A DNA stretch of 14,283 nt from Limisphaerales bacterium (GTDB taxonomy: Bacteria; Verrucomicrobiota; Verrucomicrobiia; Limisphaerales; UBA11358), in the NCBI GenBank assembly GCA_003455565.1, contig DMQW01000363.1:1-14283 (forward strand), given 5' to 3'. This document shows, piece after piece, positions 1-4,979 of this stretch (position 1 is the stretch's first letter; every line of letters begins with the position of its first letter). The notes beneath the pieces are model-generated. The model had not been told where the DNA came from. It searched no databases and was given only the letters and a program-made list of their open reading frames with translations. A program made the translations under genes and the position numbers.

Positions 1-603
1 GACTTAGAAGAGAGAGAAAACGCCAGATTTTACGAGGTTTATTTAAACAAGCTTGCAAGTCTTTTGGAATCGAATGCAAAGGCCGGCGCTGAGGGTGATT
101 TGCCACAGGTCGGGCCGTCGAATTTTGAATCGCGTCGGCAAAAGTTGGCGGATATTTTGTTCGCAGACTTGACGGAAAAGATGGAGGGAATTCGTTCCGA
201 TGTTTTGGATGCCTTCGTGCTTGCGGTTAAAAAATCGGCTGGCGGACTGGTTCAACCCGGATGGAAAGACACATGGGAAAATATCTTGCGGCGCAGGCAA
301 TTGCGAGTCAGTGAGGCGCGTGACCAAAAATTTCAAAACCCAATTTCGGAAGAATTGAACTTGACTAATGCGGCAATCTCTGATAAAGGTGACGGTGTGA
401 AAAGCGAATGGCTCAAGTTAAAGAAAAAAATTCAGGCGGTCACTGCCAATGCTGGCTCCAAATCCAAGCTCGCGGATTTTCTCTGTGTGGATTTAACCCA
501 GTTGTCGAAGTGGCTGACAGATTCCGATTCCGCGCGCGAGCCGGGTGCTGATTACACGCTGAGGATGCAAGCATGGGTCAATGATCCAAAACGTCAAAAA
601 TAA
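1..603 (+). CDS. Unknown protein with C-terminal helix-turn-helix (5' end missing)
   Basis: The reading frame is open from the first base of the window, so the N-terminus lies outside it; 200 residues are visible. The protein is largely helical and charged. Visible residues about 135-195 look like an XRE/Cro-type helix-turn-helix: a basic helix, then a 'KSKLADFLCVD' helix, a 'LTQLSKWLTD' recognition-type helix, and a 'PGADYTLRMQAWV' helix that resembles the closing part of small phage-type repressors. I do not recognise the N-terminal part. The TAA stop is followed 55 bp later by the ribbon-helix-helix gene on the same strand, so the genes may be co-transcribed. Base composition is visibly more AT-rich than most of the window. 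DNA binding is inferred from the C-terminal pattern only. No start can be chosen. Confidence 0.6.
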   Translation, partial: DLEERENARFYEVYLNKLASLLESNAKAGAEGDLPQVGPSNFESRRQKLADILFADLTEKMEGIRSDVLDAFVLAVKKSAGGLVQPGWKDTWENILRRRQLRVSEARDQKFQNPISEELNLTNAAISDKGDGVKSEWLKLKKKIQAVTANAGSKSKLADFLCVDLTQLSKWLTDSDSAREPGADYTLRMQAWVNDPKRQK

Positions 604-610
604 AAATGCC

Positions 611-629
611 CGCCGTGTATCAGACGGCG
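611..629 (+). other. Small intergenic hairpin
   Basis: A perfect 6-bp inverted repeat (CGCCGT at 611-616, ACGGCG at 624-629) encloses a 7-nt loop just after the stop of the first gene. No T-run follows, so it is not a canonical terminator. It could be an attenuating or RNA-stabilising hairpin between two genes of one transcript. Confidence 0.3.
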
Positions 630-658
630 AGCGAAGACCCGAAAAATGAAAGTCACAC

Positions 659-1351
659 ATGAAAATCAAAAATCAAGTCCGTCAGAACCGTAGCGCGGCG
701 CGTCCGTCGCCGCAAGTCAAAACCAACCGCAACCACAAACCGGAAAACGTCCGCATCGTCATCAATGACGAGGACGGCAAAGTCTTCGCGGAGTTTGAAA
801 TCCCCAAAGTGATGCACGCGGCCATGCAACGCGCCGCGCAAAGCGCCGGTGTCAGCTTGTGGGAATGGATGCAAAGCGCGGTGCGGGAAAAAATCGCATC
901 CGGCAAGCCCGCCAAAAATCCGCCCGCGCCGGACAATGGTAGTGACAACATCACTCTGCTGTTTTTCAGCGAGCGGGAAGAGACATCAATTGCCCATGTG
1001 GATTTGACCAAGGAACAATTTGCAGCCATCACGCGCCACGCCACCAGCGCCGGCATTTCCCTGGAGCAATCCCTCAATGCTGGAATCCTGCGGATATTGG
1101 CTGCCTTTGAGGATGATGGCTTGAGCGAATTGGAAATAACCCACATCAAAGTCAGCGGCTTGCTGCAATTGCTGGCCGACAAGTTTGAACAACTGGCCAG
1201 ACTGGACGGCACTGAATTCAGCGGCGAGCACGCGAACCAATTTTCCGGCGGCATCTGCTTGCTGGTGAGTGATGCCCAGGCATCGCTCCGAAAAACCTTC
1301 AACGCCGTTTTTCAAGCGGCGCATCCCATGCACCAGGCGGTGGCATCGTGA
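659..1351 (+). CDS. Protein with two tandem ribbon-helix-helix-like repeats
   Basis: This 230-residue protein has a basic, disordered-looking N-terminus (1-30, rich in R, K, N, P). Two copies of a similar strand-helix-helix segment follow. The first, at about 45-80, contains 'FEIPKVMHAAMQRAAQSAG' and then 'VSLWEWMQSAVREKI'. The second, at about 112-147, contains 'VDLTKEQFAAITRHATSAG' and then 'ISLEQSLNAGILRIL'. They align without gaps and share the K..., AA, R, SAG and SL positions, as in MetJ/Arc (RHH) proteins, where the strand pairs with a partner and the helices form the dimer. Two copies in one chain could make an intramolecular pseudo-dimer. The C-terminal 80 residues are unassigned. 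The ATG at 659 is used; it gives no strong Shine-Dalgarno match. The stop overlaps the next gene by 4 bp (GTGA). A DNA-binding regulator is likely but not proven. Confidence 0.65.
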   Translation: MKIKNQVRQNRSAARPSPQVKTNRNHKPENVRIVINDEDGKVFAEFEIPKVMHAAMQRAAQSAGVSLWEWMQSAVREKIASGKPAKNPPAPDNGSDNITLLFFSEREETSIAHVDLTKEQFAAITRHATSAGISLEQSLNAGILRILAAFEDDGLSELEITHIKVSGLLQLLADKFEQLARLDGTEFSGEHANQFSGGICLLVSDAQASLRKTFNAVFQAAHPMHQAVAS

Positions 1352-1641
1352 GCGCTGCCGAATCAATTTCCAAATTGGCTGCGCTGGGCAAAAGGGAAAC
1401 GGATGATCGGTTGGAAATGTGTTTGAGCATCTGGAAAGTTGTCGTGGAATTAAAAAACTTCCAGGCTGTCCAAGCCCGGCTGCTCGCTGACTACGGCGTG
1501 TTTGTCGAAGAGAGTTCCCGGCAGGAATTTCTGCGACGCGTCGCTCAAATTGAAAGGCAATGCGAGCTTTTAGAACACACCCTGGCAAAGGCGTCCAAGC
1601 CAGACGGAAATGACCCGGCGGCGGCAGCGCCGGAAACTTGA
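1348..1641 (+). CDS. Small helical protein of unknown function
   Basis: This is a 97-residue acidic, alpha-helical protein starting at a GTG that overlaps the TGA of the preceding gene (GTGA), which implies translational coupling. The middle part (about 20-80) has heptad-like leucines and many charged residues, compatible with a short coiled coil. The last 15 residues are an Ala/Pro-rich tail. I recognise no domain. A strong intrinsic terminator begins 18 bp after its stop, so this is the last gene of the cluster that includes the ribbon-helix-helix gene. It could be a partner of that protein; this is inferred from coupling only. Confidence 0.6.
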   Translation: MSAAESISKLAALGKRETDDRLEMCLSIWKVVVELKNFQAVQARLLADYGVFVEESSRQEFLRRVAQIERQCELLEHTLAKASKPDGNDPAAAAPET

Positions 1642-1659
1642 AGCGGATGTTTTTGCACG

Positions 1660-1694
1660 CGCCGGCCCTGGCAACAGGGCCAGCGTTTTTTATT
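1660..1694 (+). terminator. Rho-independent terminator
   Basis: The stem runs from 1660 to 1670 (CGCCGGCCCTG) and pairs with 1675-1685 (CAGGGCCAGCG), 10 of 11 positions, around a GCAA tetraloop of GNRA type. Six T residues follow at 1686-1691. It lies just downstream of the 97-residue gene and ends that operon. Confidence 0.9.
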
Positions 1695-1740
1695 GAACGG
1701 CCAGCGCGGCCGGGCGTCCAACCTCTGACTGACTTACCTG

Positions 1741-1784
1741 GAATTTTTCGGCGGCGGCGACGGCAAACCGCCTGAAAATTTTTC
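1741..1784 (+). terminator. Possible second terminator hairpin
   Basis: GGCGG at 1750-1754 pairs with CCGCC at 1768-1772. The stem extends as CTTTT with GAAAA across a single-base bulge (T1773). A five-T run ends at 1783. It lies about 50 bp after the main terminator and could be a backup. The bulge and the overlap of the T-run with the stem make it weak. Confidence 0.3.
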
Positions 1785-1977
1785 ATCCTCAACGGGGCGG
1801 CGTCGCCGTTCGTCCCGACAATTTTCCGTCTGCCAAAGCCGCGCGCTGCCGTTTGAAGGCATCATTTAGACCGGGGTAATCGGCCATTAACGGCAGCTTA
1901 ATGAGACTTCAATCGGTGTCGCGAGCGAGGAGATTTGCCAGGGCAAGGCCGGATCGTCCGGCAGAGTGCACAAAAAT

Positions 1978-2065
1978 CCCTTGCACATCGAAAGCGCACA
2001 AACCCCTTGCACCTTGCACCTTTTTTCGAGTGTCGTTGACTCTGTGCGCTTTTGAGGTGCAAGGG
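1978..2065. repeat. 23-bp inverted repeat with 42-nt loop
   Basis: Bases 1978-2000 pair with 2043-2065 over 23 positions, with one mismatch (1987/2056) and one G-T pair (1990/2053). The loop (2001-2042) carries another near-copy of the outer motif ('ccccttgcacc' at 2003-2013), which can alternatively pair with 'aggtgcaagggg' at 2055-2066. Two alternative folds are therefore possible. No protein is encoded. It resembles a palindromic repeat element or the ends of a very small non-autonomous element. Confidence 0.7.
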
Positions 2066-2124
2066 GATGCCTATTGGGTTTTATGAATATTTTTTCGTGC
2101 CTGGCACGCTCGAACTTTGGGCGG

Positions 2125-2145
2125 TGTGCGCTCTGAGGGTGCAAG
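2125..2145. repeat. Third copy of the tgtgcgc...ggtgcaag repeat
   Basis: This 21-nt stretch matches the right arm of the neighbouring inverted repeat (2043-2063) in the same orientation at 17 of 21 positions: identical 'tgtgcgct' at the start and 'ggtgcaag' at the end, with differences confined to the middle. It shows that the motif is a repeated unit and not only the two arms of one hairpin. Confidence 0.55.
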
Positions 2146-2254
2146 TTGCGTAAGTTGTTGATTTTCTGGATAATTCCCCTTCCTTCGGGATGCTTTGCCA
2201 TTCCGCACAACATTGAAGCTCCTCTTCATGCGGTTTTTTGTGAATAACCACTCC

Positions 2255-2279
2255 TTGACACCACAAAACTTTGTATGTT
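2255..2279 (+). promoter_or_regulatory. Candidate nrdR promoter
   Basis: A perfect -35 hexamer TTGACA lies at 2255-2260. A weak TATGTT at 2274-2279 follows, but the 13-nt spacing is shorter than the usual 17, so the -10 assignment is doubtful. The near-palindrome ACAAAACTTTGT (2263-2274) lies between them and could be an operator. NrdR family members repress through AT-rich paired boxes, but this does not match the known box well enough to call it one. Confidence 0.3.
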
Positions 2280-2311
2280 ACAAACGTGCAGCCACAATTA
2301 GCTGTGGTTTT

Positions 2312-2767
2312 ATGCGTTGTCCCAAGTGCGGTTGTCAGGAAGATAAAGTCATTGATTCGCGCGCCTCGCGTGAGGGAGCGACCATCCGTCGTCGGCGCGA
2401 ATGTGCCGGTTGCTCCCACCGCTTCACCACCTACGAAGAAGTGGAACACGAAGGTTTGATGGTGCTCAAACGCGACGGCCGGCATGAAGAATTTATCCGC
2501 GAGAAACTTCTTTCCGGCATCCGCAAAGCCTGCCAGAAACGCCCCGTCTCGCCGCAGGCCATGGAAGATCTGGCGGATCACATCGTCGCCGCCGTCACCG
2601 CGAAATTTGAGACCGAAGTCCCCGGCGAATTCATCGGCACCATGGTCATGGACGGTCTGCGCGACATTGATGAAGTCGCCTACGTCCGGTTCGCCAGCGT
2701 CTATCGCCGGTTTCAGGAAGCCACCGATTTCGTGTCCGAAGTAAAAAAACTGGAGGCCAGGCAATGA
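2312..2767 (+). CDS. nrdR: Transcriptional repressor NrdR
   Basis: NrdR is the nucleotide-sensing repressor of ribonucleotide reductase genes. The 151-residue length is normal for the family. The N-terminus is a zinc ribbon with the cysteine pairs C3/C6 ('MRCPKCG') and C31/C34 ('CAGCSHRFTTYE'), joined by the typical 'VIDSR...R.IRRRREC' stretch. Residues about 49-139 are the ATP-cone that binds ATP/dATP, starting 'LMVLKRDGR'. The frame stays open upstream to 2195, but the ATG at 2312 is chosen because all NrdR proteins begin with the zinc-ribbon sequence. No Shine-Dalgarno sequence is visible. The TGA overlaps the next gene (ATGA), so the two are translationally coupled. No ribonucleotide reductase gene is in the window. 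Confidence 0.96.
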   Translation: MRCPKCGCQEDKVIDSRASREGATIRRRRECAGCSHRFTTYEEVEHEGLMVLKRDGRHEEFIREKLLSGIRKACQKRPVSPQAMEDLADHIVAAVTAKFETEVPGEFIGTMVMDGLRDIDEVAYVRFASVYRRFQEATDFVSEVKKLEARQ

Positions 2768-3318
2768 TCCTGCTCCACTCCGATTGCCTGCTGTTTCAAC
2801 TCAAAAATGGCGAAAGCATTCCCTGCTCGGCAAACATGATCAGCGTGGAGATTGTCGGTGAATCCAACGGCCTGCTTGACCCCGAAATGCTCCGGCACGC
2901 CGCCGCGAGCGTCTTCCACTATTTCAAATTCGAACTCGAACGCGAAGCCGTCACCATCGGCGAATTTTCCGGCGCGCTTGAAAAGGTTCTGGGCCACCTC
3001 GGCTACACCATCCACGCTGGCGCCGCCGCCCGCGCCCGCGAAATCAGCGAGGCCGACCTCGGCCTGCTCGCCCGCGAATCGAGCGACAGCCTCGAACTTT
3101 TTTTCTTCCCCCGCCTGCGCGACGAACTCCGGCTCCGGCTCCGGCAATCGCCCCGCGTCCTGCGTTTTCGCGGCCTGCGCGGCTGCGCCAAGCAACTCGC
3201 CGGCGCCCGCCGCTGGAGCGCCCGCTGCGAACTCATCCAGGACCAGATTGTCGAATACCTGCGCGGCTGCCTCACCGCCGAGCCGGAGCAGCACAAGTGC
3301 GCCCTCGTTGTGGAATGA
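2764..3318 (+). CDS. Unknown protein coupled to nrdR
   Basis: This 184-residue protein starts at an ATG that overlaps the nrdR stop by 4 bp. The N-terminal 55 residues look like a mixed alpha/beta region; the rest is helical and rich in Arg, Ala and Leu. A hexanucleotide repeated about three times (about 3127-3145) encodes an LRLRLR run. I do not recognise a family. High GC with strong third-position bias and the coupled start support a real gene. A structured 5' region ('LLHSDCLLFQLKNGESIPC') suggests a conserved lineage-specific protein rather than an overlap artefact. A link to NrdR function would be a guess. Confidence 0.7.
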   Translation: MILLHSDCLLFQLKNGESIPCSANMISVEIVGESNGLLDPEMLRHAAASVFHYFKFELEREAVTIGEFSGALEKVLGHLGYTIHAGAAARAREISEADLGLLARESSDSLELFFFPRLRDELRLRLRQSPRVLRFRGLRGCAKQLAGARRWSARCELIQDQIVEYLRGCLTAEPEQHKCALVVE

Positions 3319-3325
3319 AATTTCA

Positions 3326-3387
3326 GTGGCAGCCGACGTGAGTCGGCTCATTATTTTGAATTAGAGCGGACTCACGTCCACTGCTAC
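3326..3387. repeat. REPIN-like palindromic repeat element
   Basis: Two 24-nt arms in inverted orientation (3326-3349 and 3364-3387) match at 20 of 24 positions and flank an AT-rich centre. Each arm is itself a hairpin with a GTGA/TCAC loop. The left arm is GCCGAC-GTGA-GTCGGC; the right arm, read on the minus strand, is GTGGAC-GTGA-GTCCGC. The left arm differs from the right by paired changes that keep the stem intact. It fills the gap between the nrdR-coupled gene and the HIT gene and may also act as a transcription-ending or mRNA-stabilising structure. Confidence 0.75.
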
Positions 3388-3401
3388 AATTTTAGAAATC
3401 C

Positions 3402-3743
3402 ATGAGCAAAACCCTTTTTGAAAAAATCATCGCCCGCGAAATTCCGGCGGCGATTGTTTATGAAGACGATTACGTGCTCGCCATCCGCGACATCAATCCG
3501 CAGGCACCGGTGCACGTTTTGATTTTTCCGAAGAAACTGATTCCGCGCATCGCCGAGGCGACGGGCGACGATGGAAAACTGTTGAGCCATTTGCTGCTCA
3601 AAGCCGCTGAAGTTGCGAAGAAACTGGGTTTAAAAAGTGGCTACCGGCTCGTCATCAACAACGGCGCGGACGGCGGCGAAACCGTGCCGCACCTGCACGT
3701 CCACATTCTCGGCGGACGCCACCTGGCCTGGCCGCCGGGTTGA
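3402..3743 (+). CDS. HIT-family (histidine triad) nucleotide hydrolase/transferase
   Basis: This 113-residue protein is full length for a HINT-like (protein kinase C inhibitor-type) HIT protein, which hydrolyses phosphoramidates of nucleoside monophosphates as a cytosolic homodimer. Family landmarks are 'LFEKIIAREIPA' at the start, 'ALRDINPQAPVHVL'-like residues (here 'AIRDINPQAPVHVLIFPK', 28-44), 'YRLVINNGADGGETVPHLH' (81-99) and the triad HLHVH at 97-101 with H99 as the expected nucleophile, then 'GGRHLAWPPG'. The usual tail has Met where this copy has Leu108; the Met is present in the duplicate 3' end at 4217-4301. The ATG start fits the family's N-terminus. The preceding gap is taken up by the REPIN-like element. 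Confidence 0.95.
   Translation: MSKTLFEKIIAREIPAAIVYEDDYVLAIRDINPQAPVHVLIFPKKLIPRIAEATGDDGKLLSHLLLKAAEVAKKLGLKSGYRLVINNGADGGETVPHLHVHILGGRHLAWPPG
3659..3743 (+). repeat. 85-bp direct repeat, copy A (3' end of HIT gene)
   Basis: This is the last 85 bases of the HIT gene, through its TGA. They recur at 4217-4301 with a single difference (C at 3723, A at 4281). Homology stops exactly at the stop codon. Upstream, similarity can be extended over 'atc' if a 3-nt gap is allowed. The pair brackets hicBA. Confidence 0.95.
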
Positions 3744-3751
3744 ATGCGGAT

Positions 3752-3773
3752 GACAGTTTTGAGTTCGACAGTT
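3752..3773 (+). promoter_or_regulatory. Repeated GACAGTT motif upstream of hicB
   Basis: The heptamer GACAGTT occurs at 3752-3758 and again at 3767-3773, 15 bp apart, in the short leader of hicBA. It could be an autoregulatory operator or chance. The short HicB here seems to lack a DNA-binding tail, which weakens the idea. Confidence 0.2.
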
Positions 3774-3799
3774 GCAAAAATCTGAATTAGCTTCAAAGC

Positions 3800-4003
3800 G
3801 TGAATCTGAAAATCGAACTGGAGCGCGAATCGGACAACCGCTGGATTGCCGAAGTCATGGAACTGCCCGGCTGCATGGCTTACGGAAAAACCCGGACGGA
3901 TGCGCTGGCCAAAGCCAAGGCGCTCGCCTTGCGCGTGCTCGCCGACCGTTTTGAACACGGCGAACCAGTCCCTGCCGGCGACGAACTGTTTTCCATCGCA
4001 TGA
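3800..4003 (+). CDS. hicB: HicB-family antitoxin
   Basis: This 67-residue HicB-like antitoxin neutralises the HicA mRNA interferase by binding it. The pattern is typical: a first strand 'LKIELERESDNRWIAEV', then 'MELPGCMAYGKTRTDALAKAKALALRVLADR', i.e. the 'P(G)C...G.T..EA...' signature of the partial RNase-H fold. The protein ends soon after this domain, so the C-terminal ribbon-helix-helix or HTH of long HicB proteins is missing; short HicB forms like this are common. The start is a GTG at 3800. The stop overlaps the hicA ATG (ATGA at 4000-4003). The order antitoxin then toxin is opposite to the E. coli hicAB order. Confidence 0.88.
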   Translation: MNLKIELERESDNRWIAEVMELPGCMAYGKTRTDALAKAKALALRVLADRFEHGEPVPAGDELFSIA

Positions 4004-4215
4004 GCCAGTGGGGTTCGCGCAAATCCCGACAGGTTCTGGCCGCGCTGCTTGGCATCGGTTGGGTTATCAAACGCCAGCGCGGCACGTCGCACCGGATTCT
4101 TTCGCGGGAAGGCTGGCCAGATTTTGTTTTTGCATTTCACGACGGCGAAGAAATCGGGCCAAAAATGCTTTCCCGCATCGCCAAATGGACCGGCCTTGAA
4201 CCGGAAGATTTATGA
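4000..4215 (+). CDS. hicA: HicA-family mRNA interferase toxin
   Basis: HicA is a small double-stranded-RNA-binding-fold RNase that cleaves mRNA and blocks translation. The 71 residues show the family features: 'SRQVLAALLGIGWVIKRQRGTSHRIL', where H31 in 'GTSH' is the catalytic histidine of the usual 'GSH' motif, a strand 'DFVFAFHDGEEIGPKML', and a final helix 'SRIAKWTGLEPEDL' ('I..qaGls.edf' type). It appears intact. The ATG overlaps the hicB stop. Its TGA (4213-4215) in turn overlaps an ATG (4212) that opens the HIT-tail micro-ORF. The 85-bp repeat starts 2 bp after the stop codon. Confidence 0.88.
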   Translation: MSQWGSRKSRQVLAALLGIGWVIKRQRGTSHRILSREGWPDFVFAFHDGEEIGPKMLSRIAKWTGLEPEDL

Positions 4216-4301
4216 TCAACGGCGCGGACGGCGGCGAAACCGTGCCGCACCTGCACGTCCACATTCTCGGCGGACGCCACATGGCCTGGCCGCCGGGTTG
4301 A
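4212..4301 (+). pseudogene. Duplicated HIT C-terminus (29-residue micro-ORF)
   Basis: An ATG overlapping the hicA stop (ATGA at 4212-4215) opens an in-frame 29-codon reading frame beginning 'MINGADGGETVPHLHVHI' and ending 'GGRHMAWPPG'. It equals the last part of the HIT protein, including the complete histidine triad, with one Asn codon fewer at its start and Met in place of Leu near the end. The rest of the HIT fold is absent, so it cannot be an active HIT enzyme. It is most simply a displaced or duplicated gene end, but the preserved frame and coupled start leave open that it is translated. Confidence 0.75.
4217..4301 (+). repeat. 85-bp direct repeat, copy B
   Basis: It matches 3659-3743 at 84 of 85 positions. 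It sits between hicA and the low-GC operon. This copy encodes the Met variant of the HIT tail (GGRHM), which is nearer the usual family sequence than the Leu in the intact gene. It thus may be the older, displaced end. Confidence 0.95.
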
Positions 4302-4315
4302 GTTCGCGCCATTTT

Positions 4316-4600
4316 ATGAATATCGCTATACCATTTTATACGAGAGACAATTTTGTAAAGATAACGTCTATTCTGCCCAATTCCGATTGGCCCAAGACTT
4401 ATGAGGATTGGCTCGCTAAAACCGAAACAGGCGAGCGTGGCGTTAAGCTTTCTGGTAATATTCCTGTTCGCGTGGATGTCGAACCTTCCGCTTTTGAAGC
4501 ATGGTGCAAGAACAGCAAGCAGCCTGTTGTTCGGAATTCGATTTTGGGTTATTGCGGGTATATTCTCGGATTGAGGCTTATGAAATCTAGTGACAACTGA
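4316..4600 (+). CDS. Unknown small protein, first gene of low-GC operon
   Basis: This is a 94-residue soluble protein beginning 'MNIAIPFYTRDNFVKIT'. The frame runs on upstream through the hicA/HIT-tail region in another frame, but the ATG at 4316 is where the base composition changes and protein-like sequence starts, so it is preferred. The middle carries 'LPNSDWPKTYEDWLAKTETG', followed by 'IPVRVDVEPSAFEAWCKNS', an alpha/beta-looking region rich in Trp. No family is recognised. The last 11 bases overlap the next gene. Codon use is AT-rich, unlike the HIT and hicBA genes immediately upstream. Confidence 0.65.
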   Translation: MNIAIPFYTRDNFVKITSILPNSDWPKTYEDWLAKTETGERGVKLSGNIPVRVDVEPSAFEAWCKNSKQPVVRNSILGYCGYILGLRLMKSSDN

Positions 4601-4979
4601 AAGTAGCCACCCAACACATATAATGACTCCACAAGAAGCTGCAAAACTCGTTAATTGGCCAGATCCTAACCGTGTTAAAGAAATTCACGAATTTATTCTG
4701 ACTGCTTCCCCGCGAGATATTCAGTTGTTTATTCACAACATTCCAGCGAAGGACTTCAATGAGTGGTTTAACCGAGCCAGAGTTTCGCTTGATATTCGGC
4801 TTGCCGAAAATGCGGAACGGACTGCACAGAAGCTCGTCACCGGCACGGATAGACTTATTACAGAAACAGGAACGCTTGTTAAACTTACCCATCGTCTTTA
4901 CATACTCACCATTGTTCTTATTGTTTTGGGTTCGTTCGAGATTTTTAAATTTTTGTTTGGTTTGTTCTGTCACCTATGA
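4590..4979 (+). CDS. Unknown C-tail-anchored membrane protein
   Basis: This protein of up to 129 residues has a soluble N-terminal part (about 1-98) and one strongly hydrophobic segment at the very end (about 101-127, 'LYILTIVLIVLGSFEIFKFL'), which predicts a tail-anchored protein facing the cytoplasm. The GTG at 4590 gives an 11-bp overlap with the preceding gene; an in-frame ATG at 4623 ('MTPQEAAKLVNW') is an equally good start and would give 118 residues. A helical stretch 'RLAENAERTAQKLVTGTDRL' precedes the membrane segment. The stop overlaps the TPR gene (ATGA at 4976-4979). Function unknown. Confidence 0.7.
   Translation: MTTESSHPTHIMTPQEAAKLVNWPDPNRVKEIHEFILTASPRDIQLFIHNIPAKDFNEWFNRARVSLDIRLAENAERTAQKLVTGTDRLITETGTLVKLTHRLYILTIVLIVLGSFEIFKFLFGLFCHL

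Larger units (their letters stand above)
1695..2311. other. Gene-poor spacer with repeats upstream of nrdR
   Basis: I see no convincing gene here; the open frames have no recognisable protein pattern and are interrupted by repeats. The stretch holds a second weak hairpin (1741-1784), a cluster of inverted and direct repeats (1966-2145) and the promoter region of nrdR (2255 onward). A small dyad, CCACA-(6)-TGTGG, lies at 2292-2307 directly before the nrdR start and could affect translation initiation. Confidence 0.6.

Noticed and set aside
986..1792. A 268-codon minus-strand open frame over the ribbon-helix-helix gene
   Set aside because: It runs antisense across two coupled genes and through the intrinsic terminator, and has low-complexity Arg/Gly composition.
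1901..2086. A 61-codon open frame in the repeat region before nrdR
   Set aside because: It is made mostly of the inverted-repeat DNA and has no recognisable features.
1966..2145. A CRISPR-like array
   Set aside because: The repeat copies are in mixed orientation, unevenly spaced and diverged, and no cas genes are present.
2255..2311. A canonical NrdR box pair in the nrdR promoter
   Set aside because: The near-palindrome ACAAAACTTTGT does not match the known box and has no second copy at the usual spacing.
2713..3351. A 212-codon minus-strand open frame opposite the nrdR-coupled gene
   Set aside because: It is an Ala/Gly/Glu-rich antisense frame that overlaps the nrdR end and the REPIN arm. 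The plus-strand gene with the ATGA overlap explains the region better.
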